Below are positions 56,599 to 64,000 of a stretch of 64,000 nt of DNA, piece by piece. Numbering within the stretch: the stretch's first letter is position 1; each line of letters begins with the position of its first letter. The notes beneath the pieces are model-generated. The model ran no database searches, was not told the origin of the DNA, and saw only the letters and a list, made by a program, of their open reading frames with translations. A program made the translations under genes and the position numbers. The stretch comes from Plutella xylostella. Taxonomy: Eukaryota; Arthropoda; Insecta; Lepidoptera; Plutellidae. Location of the stretch: assembly GCF_932276165.1 (NCBI RefSeq), contig NC_063987.1:2666001-2730000 (forward strand), written 5' to 3'.

Positions 56599-57035
56599 GG
56601 GGCCGTCCATTAATCACGTGAGGTCGTTTTTCTCATTTTTTGACCCCCCCCCTCCCCCCTGGTGATATTTGGTGAGGTTTGGGACTAACCCCCCCTCCCC
56701 CCCATGGATCACGTGTATTTTTTTGGAAGTCTATGTAAAGGCTATTTTTGACTAGAAAAAATATAACGAAAATTGCAACGACTCAGGGCGGTCTTTCGCG
56801 GCGCGCAGGGAGTCGTTGCTTAGCAACGGCGGGCAGGTCAATCAAGGTCATACTAAAAATCTTTAAAATTTTTGCCGTTCAAAATTTCGGTTCAGAAATA
56901 CCTAGCGGTTTTTGACAAAAAATTAATACACGTGATGTCTAACGAGACCCCCCCCTCCCCCTCGTGATGTTTCGTGAGGTTTTCCGTACCCCCTCCCCCC
57001 CCCCTTTGAGCCTCACGTGATTAATGGACGGCCCC
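56599..57035. mobile_element. 437 bp MITE with GGGGCCGTCC ends
   Basis: The same perfect 25 bp ends as 19228-19583, flanked by ATA (56596-56598 and 57036-57038). An extra block of about 80 bp (56766-56846) is present in the middle. That block contains GCAACGACTC and GAGTCGTTGC as an inverted pair around a GC-rich loop. All other sequence aligns with the shorter copy. Confidence 0.9.
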
Positions 57036-57038
57036 ATA

Positions 57039-57739
57039 TAAGTTATTCAAGAGTTCTAGCATACGAACCGAACGTACGTATTTTAATACGAACCAGATGG
57101 AGTGTCAGTGCAAAAGAAATATCTCGACAAATAACACCCCACTTCTACCACGAAGCTCTTATTGCACACGCTTATTTTCATTAGAATTATTTCGTTTAGA
57201 AGATTTGTAACTTCACTCATTTGTACAAAGGTTGTCATTAGGTTGAACTTAAAACGGTTTGACAGTAAACAATATGAGGACAGTCTTTTGCTTCGTTTTT
57301 GAATGTAATACCGTCTTGTTCGTATATTATTAATCTAAGGTTTCCCGAAATACACCTAAAACAAAAGCCATTGCTCATCCAATCACTTATGCCTTCACTG
57401 ACGAGTACATTCACTCACACAATACAAGACAAAAGTCAGGGGTACTCCAGGTGTAATTCTTGCGGCCCGCTTTAGTAGCGCCAGGGGAGCTCAAAGTCAT
57501 AAACCGGGGCCGGGGCGGGGACTAATGAGGATTTATACCGAGGAAGAGACAGGGCTTCTTGCAAGGAACTTTTTAAGTTAAGTTTTGGTGCTCTGAGTTG
57601 TAAAGTAGATAGTTTTGTTGTTTGTAACCTACTTACGTTGAAAATACAATGTGTAATGTTTTAGTAGTATCATTTTAGATTTCATAAACTAATGTTCTTG
57701 AATGGAACTAGAATATCACGGAATCTACTATATACATTA
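57039..57739. other. Unique sequence with a GC-rich patch
   Basis: 57460-57560 is GC-rich (CGGGGCCGGGGCGGGGAC). No frame or splice signal supports an exon. Confidence 0.3.
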
Positions 57740-57938
57740 CTAGCAGTACTCGCGAGCTTCGCTTCGCCTAAAAAAGTTTTCCCGTGGGAATGCCGCGATA
57801 AAAAGTAACCTATGTTCTTTCTTCATCTGTATACAGCTTACCAAATTTCATTCAAATCCGTTCTGTGTTTTTGGCGTGAAAAAGTAACAGACAGACAGAC
57901 GGACACAGTTACTTTCGCATTTATAATATTAGTTAGGA
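57740..57938 (-). mobile_element. Helitron-like element, copy 10 (diverged)
   Basis: CTAGCAGTACTCGCGAGC after A to TTAGTTAGGA before T. The GGTCTAGACC region is altered and only about three ACAG/ACGG units are left. Confidence 0.8.
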
Positions 57939-58539
57939 TTAAGATAAAGAAGTTTTTCTGCGTGTGTTACCTTTCTGAAAATTTAAGTATCAAATTTCAA
58001 AATGTAAATATTTTTTGACATCTGTTATCAACTTATCATTTATCATGGTTGACAACCCCTGCCTAGTCATATTTAGGTAAGGCACCGCCGCCGCAGTGAC
58101 TATAGTGAGGATATAAAATGTCCTCCGATGAACTTTGCAGTTGACTTCCGTCTTTGTTTTGTTTAATATTAACAAAATACCTACATAAATATATATTATG
58201 TAAATATTCAATTAGAAAGGATGACTACAACTGTTATTGTATTGTAGTTATGTTTGGGCGGAGCCTACATATACTTAATCTAAAAAATAGACCCTGTACA
58301 GTGTACCCGAATACATGTAAGTAGTTCTTTAACAAAAAACAAGATGTTTAAGCGAAAAAGGAGGGCCGAGGAAAGATAAAATTTACAAAATTACTTTTTA
58401 TCGCTTAAACGCAACCGCATAAAGCACCCTGCGTTTGTTTCATGTCGATATAAAATATGTATGAATCTCGTTTTATGTTGAGGAATAATTTCCTTAATGT
58501 TGTTTTGATGCCGCGTAGGAAATGGTTGGGCACTAAGTT
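57939..58539. other. No gene seen
   Basis: AT-rich. A small CGCCGCCGC patch lies near 58085. Confidence 0.3.
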
Positions 58540-58625
58540 TGGATGAGGAAGGAAGGCTGATTACCGTTGCACTTTTTAAAAGAGGCCTATGTCCATCAGA
58601 TGAGATCTTCGATAGCATTAAGGTG
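58540..58625 (+). pseudogene. RTE-like ORF2, last residues
   Basis: The plus strand reads WMRKEG, a stop, then LPLHFLKEAYVHQ. This corresponds to the C-terminal WMRKAEDR...GEAYVQQW of RTE-type LINE proteins. Only about 20 residues are left. The frames of 79 and 103 codons overlapping it are shadows or readthrough. Confidence 0.55.
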
Positions 58626-59553
58626 GTATATTCGTTGCGACATTATAAATATACCTACACCCAGTTCATCTTTCTTAGCGTGTCGCAGACCGACACTAAG
58701 AGCTGGACTAGGCTTAGTCATAATGGCCAGTCAGATTATTTGTCAATGCAATCCAAATTACATCTTAGCTACCGTTAGAGGTAGCTCTCTACAGTTCAGT
58801 CCAAAGAATTTGATTGTTTTGAACTTGGCTGCGATTACAGTATTGTGCTTTGTCAAACTACAGACTGTCAATCTTTAAAATAATAAATAGGAGGTTTGTT
58901 AGTTTTTCAAGGTAGGTACAAAAGTGCATTCGGTGCCAAATTCAGGTTCAGAACTATGAAGTTATTTGAACTGAACTTTACCTGCGCTAACTTTTTACTA
59001 TTATGTAGAATTGATTTTAATTTAAACTTACGGTACCTACTTAAGTTATGAATAAAAATGACTTATAAAGTATCATCTCAGGTATTAAGTGAAAACGCTT
59101 GGAGCAAATGAGGTTACATCAAAAAGTCTTTAGTGAAGGCCTCCCTAAGCGATTACTTAATTTATGCTAAGTTTGTAAGCAAATATTGGTTTTTAGGCTT
59201 TTTAAGGCCTTTGAGGAATTTGCCGACAGATACAAATTAAGACTTGAAACTAAATCTAGATTTAATATGTTTGTGCAAGTGGCCCTTAGTGTTAGGTTCA
59301 AACTTATAACACCCCTTCTTCCTTCAGGGTTAAAACCCTCAGTGCGATATCTGTCAGTGCGAGCGTCCGAGTGAGTTTAGCATTTCAAATGTACTGCATT
59401 GTATGCACATTTTTACTCCCAGTACACTTTCTAGTTGGTAGCGTCAGCATAAAACTTGTCTTATTGAACCCTTCCATCGCGATGACAAGCCCTGGTCCAG
59501 ATTTAGGAGTTGTCACCGATACACTAAGAAGATTTTAAATGGCCATCAACAAA
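58626..59553. other. No gene seen
   Basis: Mixed sequence. CTTATAACACCCCTTC and GGGTTAAAACCC at about 59305-59338 may be the end of the 14765/35600 repeat. Confidence 0.3.
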
Positions 59554-59758
59554 TCCTAACTAATATTATAAATGCGAAAGTAACTGTGTCTGTCTGTTAC
59601 TCTTTCACGCCAAAACTACTGAACGGATTTGGATGAAATTTGGTATACATATGGTCTAGATCCTGAGAAAGAACATAGGTTAATTTTTATCCCGGAATTC
59701 CCACGCGAAAACTTTTTAAGGCGAAGCGAAGCTCGCGGGAACCGCTAGTATGTTATAA
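59554..59758 (+). mobile_element. Helitron-like element, copy 11
   Basis: TCCTAACTAATATT after A to ACCGCTAG before T. It has two GTCT units, the shortest array in the window. Confidence 0.85.
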
Positions 59759-60237
59759 AGAGTTTAGATACATATAATTATCATTATACTAATCTATTAA
59801 CTGCAAAAAAAAATGACAAAAATACCACCCCGAGACACACCCGAAGGTACCCATGCAGGCAGCATTACCAAAGTGAAAGTCAAATGTTTTTATTCATCGT
59901 ATAAATATGTATAAAAATTTCTGATGAACGTCTATTTTTACAAACTACCATGCTGCACAGCCAGGGATAGCCTCTGCATCAGGTGTGCCCCGGAACGGTA
60001 ACCCAGACCACGATTCATTATACTATCTGTCAAGCCAACTTGTTTTGACAAACATTTTAGAATTCAAATTGAACTTATTGAATTTGAGAACAAATTATAC
60101 TTCGTGAATGTTTTTGTTTAGACTTCGCGGTAGGGCCACAGTTTACAACTGAGTACGTAAATTTTAGCAGAAATTGTGCATAGAATAAAGCGCTGTGGCA
60201 TTCTGGGGCTAGCTAAACGGTCGTTGAGCAAGACTTA
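59759..60237. other. No gene seen
   Basis: No recognised repeat or coding frame. Confidence 0.3.
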
Positions 60238-60385
60238 GTGCCAATTTTTCCATAGTTTGTTATCTAACCGACCAAGGATTGGTTATCAATTATACGTCAT
60301 CTCCATATAAAATTATTGACACATGTGTCAAAATTCAACCACTAATACCTGGTTATGCTCTAACCGACTATGGAGAAATTGGCAC
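60238..60385. mobile_element. 148 bp MITE, GTGCCAATTTTTCC ends
   Basis: GTGCCAATTTTTCCATAGT and ACTATGGAGAAATTGGCAC are inverted with one mismatch, flanked by TTA (60235-60237 and 60386-60388). It is of PIF/Harbinger-like style. Confidence 0.8.
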
Positions 60386-60615
60386 TTAAGGTCATTCTTA
60401 GCTATATTTACTCAAATGAAAAACGGGGTTTATTATGTCTTTTGCTATCTGTACATAGAATAACGAAGGCTCAGAGTCGAATCGAAGTGCATTTCGGTTT
60501 AGATTGTGAGTGATGTGCCCGTTAGAGGCTGGTTTAGGGCCACGCTCAGGTATTTACATAGCATTTATTGATGGATGCCTTCGTTTGGTTACTATTCCAG
60601 GGGGTTCTCTCTATA

Positions 60616-60740
60616 TAATAATAATAAATATGTGGGGACATCTCACACACAGCCATCCGACCCCAAGCTAGGCAGATCCTGCGTTATGGGTGTCGGACAG
60701 CTGATATAATTATCTACACAAATACATAGATACACGTATA
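60616..60740 (-). mobile_element. SINE type A tail, 5'-truncated
   Basis: TATGTGGGGACATCTCACAC, CCAAGCTAGGCAGATCC and GGGTGTCGGACAGCTGATAT are the reversed tail of type A. The tRNA head is missing, as in a 5'-truncated retroposition product. Confidence 0.7.
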
Positions 60741-60849
60741 TGACGAAAAACTAAGTTTTGGAGCTCTACTGCACGACCACGACTCCATCTCGTTGTATTA
60801 AACGTGCCGATTGCACGACAACTCTCGTTCGTTCGTTTTTGTCAGTATA

Positions 60850-61111
60850 CAGGGTGTTGCAAAATTGGTATACTAAGCCGAAACCTACATGTGCAGCATG
60901 GTATATCTAAGCCCGAATCTGAAATCAGAAATTGGAAATTCGCGAAAAAAAATATATTTTCCCATAGTAAAAGTCACGTGACCAACAAAGTTTCTATGGA
61001 AAATGTTTTTTTTTTTCGCGAATTTTCAAATTCTGATTTCAGTTTCAGGCTTAGATATACCATGCTGCACATGTAGGTTTCGGCCTAGTATACCCTTTTT
61101 GCAACACCCTG
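60850..61111. mobile_element. 262 bp CAGGGTGTTGC palindromic element, intact
   Basis: The arms are about 110 bp each, starting CAGGGTGTTGCAAAATTGGT and ending ACCCTTTTTGCAACACCCTG. TA flanks both sides. Both arms keep GTGCAGCATGGTATATCTAA or its complement. The centre holds GTCACGTGACC. Best copy of a family present at least eight times in the window, mostly as halves. TA target duplication suggests Tc1/mariner-type mobilisation. Confidence 0.9.
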
Positions 61112-61221
61112 TAGAGTAACCATCCTGGGCTAAGGAGTGCACAGTATGGAATTTTATGTAACAGTAAATAGATTTTCCGTGCGAGCTTTACATCGCTTTG
61201 AAATTATATTACAGAAGGGCT

Positions 61222-61340
61222 AGTACAGGGCACTATTAAGACGTGACAAGAGTTTTGCATCGCGCTCACTCACATCGTGCATCCTCAAGAGTGAGCGCGA
61301 CGGAGAACTCTTGTCACGTCTTAATAGCGCCCTGTGCTAC
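61222..61340. mobile_element. MITE with GACGTGACAAGAG arms, copy 2
   Basis: ACTATTAAGACGTGACAAGA and TCTTGTCACGTCTTAATAGC mirror each other, with GAGTGAGCGCGA-type words inside. The right border is the insertion site of the next element. Confidence 0.75.
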
Positions 61341-62101
61341 GGGTTCCGCTCATCTCGCATAATCTTTATTGACCAAAACTCATTTCGCATAACTCGTATG
61401 GTCTAAACTTTTTTGGCCGAACCATCACTTTGCCAAGACTTATGTGGCATAAGGCTCGTTTCGTCTAAAACTCTTTAGGAACAATCTTTAAACACCTAAG
61501 TTTCGTTTGCTCAAATTTATGTTTGTCTATACCTATGTATAATCTTGTTTCTCGTAATGTTATCTTAATAAATAATATATTAAGTACGTAGTAAATGTAC
61601 AAATTGTGGTATTTTTCTCCTACATCCCGAAAAACACGGTATGATCAAAAAATCGAAAGTTAACGACCAATATAATTATTACAAACCCCATGAGATCGAA
61701 ACCTAAAATAGGTGCGACGACGAGCAAAGCGAGGAGGAGCGTGTTAGGTGCACATGTTCATCAAAACCAAAGCGGAGCGCAGCGAAGCGGAGCGGAGCGT
61801 TTTCCAAACAGCGGAAACAATACAAGGCACCAGTTTGCGCTATGTAGGGAGACGCTCCGTCAAAGTTAAAGCCAAACGAATATTATTACTTTGTATAAAC
61901 CTAATAAACCTATGCCATAGCATTATTAGGCTATTCAAGATTTGGCCATACCATTATTAGGCTAAACAATGTTATGCGAAATAACTTTTTACTAAACGAG
62001 ATTTATGCCATACGATTTTCGGCGTAACGAGACTTTGACCAAACGTTACTATGCAATAAGAGATTAGGCAAATAAATCTTATGCCATAAAAGGTAGAACC
62101 C
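61341..62101. mobile_element. 761 bp element with inverted degenerate-word arms
   Basis: Flanked by a perfect 8 bp duplication TGTGCTAC (61333-61340 and 62102-62109). Ends are GGGTTC and GAACCC. The left arm carries a loose series of TCGCATAA, CTCGTATGG, GGCATAAGGCTCGTTTCG words. The right arm (from about 61917) carries their complements (TTATGCGAAATAA, ACGAGATTTATGCCATACGA, GCGTAACGAG). The core holds a short AGCGGAGCG repeat (61770-61800). No transposase. Same architecture as 38666-39848 with a different word. Confidence 0.8.
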
Positions 62102-62186
62102 TGTGCTACAGGGCCACGTAGGTAATGGTGATAAAGTTTTTGAAATTGATTCAGAATTTCCTCCTGCCATTTTGGTTCCATATATC

Positions 62187-62204
62187 ACTGGAACTTTTTC
62201 ATTG
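62187..62204. repeat. Left piece of a CACTCACG-family MITE split by a SINE
   Basis: CACTGGAACTTTTTCATTG continues after the SINE with CTCGCGAGTG (62473-62482). Together they make one end of the 34964 family. Confidence 0.6.
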
Positions 62205-62468
62205 ACGACCGAATGGCGTAGTGGTTAGTGACCCTGACTACTGAGCCGAAGGTCCCGGGTTCGATTCCCGGCTGGGGCAGATATTTGTTTAAACACAGAT
62301 ATTTGTTCTCGGGTCTTGAGTGTTGATATTTATATTTAGTATCTATCTATCTATGTATTTGTGTAGATATATCAGCTGTCCGACACCCATAACACAGGTT
62401 CTGCCTAGCTTGGGGTCGGATGGCCGTGTGTGAGATGTCCCCACATATTTATTATTTATTTATTATTT
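62205..62468 (+). mobile_element. tRNA-derived SINE, type A, best copy
   Basis: ACGACCGAATGGCGTAGTGG (A box), GGGTTCGATTCCCGG (B box), then CAGATATTTGTTTAAACACA, TTTAGTATCTATCTATC, CAGCTGTCCGACACCC, GGATGGCCGTGTGTGAGATG and a TTTA-type tail. Only ATTG can be read as a duplication, because the tail merges with the flank. It is the reference for the split copy at 44574/46992. Confidence 0.9.
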
Positions 62469-62482
62469 ATTGCTCGCGAGTG

Positions 62483-63002
62483 TAGGTATTGTCATTATCT
62501 TAAAGGTGTAACGTTGTAGACGTACATGTCTTTAATTAAACGTATCTTAACTTAAAACTTTTTTTTTTCATTTTAACACTTAACTACGTAATAAATAAAA
62601 TAAAACATTAATTAAATCAAATAACTAAAACTAAATAACATTTTAAAACATAACTTCTTTTAAAGTACATTCGCACACAAAATACTGAAACGTAATCTGT
62701 AGTCATAAACAGTTTATGGTAGAAATTTAGTTTCATAAACCTGCCCACATTTTAATATTGGTAGAAATTTATTGTTCATAACCTGGTATTATTTTTAACA
62801 TTCCGTGACATCGTGACACTTTCAACCATAGAGAAAAAATAAACAATTGTGTAAAGAGTGCCATCTGGAGGAGTTTTTTGTCATACTCTATACGTCATAC
62901 TGAGCCTACAACGCCATCTCTTTATATTGCTCAACCTCATTGTACATACATACAGGATGCCCTGTTGGGACACCCTGTATATATAGATATTGTTATCACA
63001 AG
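62483..63002. other. AT-rich sequence, no gene seen
   Basis: ACAGGATGCCCTGTTGGGAC, then ACCCTGTAT, at 62953-62980 is a tiny CAGGGTG-like pair, probably a deletion product. Confidence 0.4.
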
Positions 63003-63006
63003 TTAA

Positions 63007-63128
63007 TAGCCGGATCTCCACCAAACGATCCAATGCGATCCGATCGCCCGATCCAAGAAGTTTAGTATGTAAGATTCCTTGGATCGCGCGATCGGATCGC
63101 GTTGGATCGTCTGGTGGGGATCCGGCTA
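63007..63128. mobile_element. 122 bp GC-rich MITE flanked by TTAA
   Basis: TTAA on both sides (63003-63006 and 63129-63132). The arms start TAGCCGGATCTCCACCA and match their complement at 37 of the first 40 positions. GATC-rich words recur inward. TTAA fits piggyBac-type targeting, though the ends are not CCC. Confidence 0.8.
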
Positions 63129-63132
63129 TTAA

Positions 63133-64000
63133 CTTCAATCTATAAAGATATAAGACATATTTGCGTTGACGTAGTTACACCTCACAACAGTTATTACATT
63201 TATCAGCTAAATTTAAGTTCAATCTATTTATGTACCTACCTACATGCAACAATAAATAAAAAACAAATTATTATATAATTCTTTATTACCTCGCATATAA
63301 CAATGTTTCAGTTCAGTTTTGTTCATGTCACTTGTAAAATAATATGCGAGTGGGTGTGTGTATTCCTTTCACCATGAAAACCAATATAGTGCATCATTTA
63401 TCCTCGCGAGGCAAATCTTTGCGACATTTATCAGTTTGGTACACATAGTATTTTAATCTTCAGCGGATATGAAGATGTCGATCGCTCTTTTGCCAGTGCC
63501 GCCATTTCAGCTCGGTTCCCGTGGAACCACATGGAACCTGGATCCATATGGAATCTGTCAGGTCACAAGAATTTCATAAAAACACTTTTTGCGGATAAAG
63601 ATGCTTTTTCTTGACACACCATGTTTATTTTTATTTGTAGGTATATAACATTTATAAATAACGATATACCGAGAGTATAGACTTTTATTTTTATTACAAA
63701 AATGTTATTTGCGAGACATTGTAAGACAACTGAACTGACACTGACACGCAATTTCTTCATAAAAGCCATAGATCATGACAATGTTAACATTCAAATACTA
63801 CTTATCTATGTGTCTTGTTATTGTTCTATGGTCTTGTTGATAACGCCATCTTACATCTTTTTTGGTAGTAAGAGTAATATAAAGAGATGGCACTACCTTC
63901 TACTAAAAGTTCAGCCATTAAGGCACTGACTCCCCCCTGCTTTCAACGGCTGTCGCCGCTCGCTAGTCATTCATTAGCTTTGCCATCACTGGACTCGAAC
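63133..64000. other. No gene seen to the window end
   Basis: Frames of 68 and 75 codons overlap on opposite strands near 63700 with no family match. The last 100 bases are GC-richer and may lead into a feature beyond the window. Confidence 0.3.

Noticed and set aside
62205..62280. tRNA gene
   Set aside because: Same reason: it is the head of a repeated SINE.
1..64000. CRISPR array, bacterial operon or phage
   Set aside because: No spaced direct repeats of that type, no ribosome-site/ORF structure; composition and repeats are those of an insect genome.

Overview
The window looks like lepidopteran (moth or butterfly) nuclear DNA. It is AT-rich, full of TACCTAC/GTAGGTA words, and packed with short non-autonomous transposons. 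These include 11 copies of a TC...CTAG element with an internal GTCT microsatellite, tRNA-derived SINEs, many short inverted-repeat elements (MITEs), and RTE-like and R1-like retrotransposon remnants. I see no long host gene; the window reads as intron or intergenic DNA. Family names come from memory of the families, not from a search.

Host coding signal is minimal. The best candidate is one minus-strand exon (47111-47207) with 30 clean codons running into a GTGAGT donor. A much weaker plus-strand first exon (six codons, 3201-3218) also ends at a GTAAGT donor. Unique, CpG-containing, TCGAATT/ATCGATT-rich islands (about 1.6, 27.5-29.3, 36.5, 43.8, 48.0, 49.1 and 53.9 kb) could be regulatory sequence.

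Layout: 0.5-9 kb has Helitron-like copies, a SINE and MITEs. 11884-12879 is a piggyBac-like element with TTAA target sites. 16.1-20.2 kb is a retrotransposon graveyard with an inverted-repeat pair at its edges and a 356 bp GGGGCC element. 20.6-35.2 kb holds SINEs of three kinds, Helitron-like copies and palindromes. 38666-39848 is an 8-bp-TSD element with inverted arms made of a degenerate repeated word. 42-43.5 kb has MITEs and a perfect AT palindrome. 44574-47098 is a nest at least four layers deep: a SINE split by a Helitron-like element, split by a 2067 bp element carrying a THAP zinc-finger exon, itself split by a 1117 bp TA-flanked element. The candidate host exon begins 12 bp after the nest. 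51.7-52.3 kb holds an R1-like RT remnant. 56.3-59.8 kb has more Helitron-like copies and the second GGGGCC element. 60.2-63.1 kb is a MITE cluster with a second 8-bp-TSD inverted-arm element (61341-62101).

The most unusual items are the two 8-bp-TSD elements with inverted degenerate-word arms, the THAP-carrying element with an AT target duplication, and the nest that lets insertion order and target sites be read directly.
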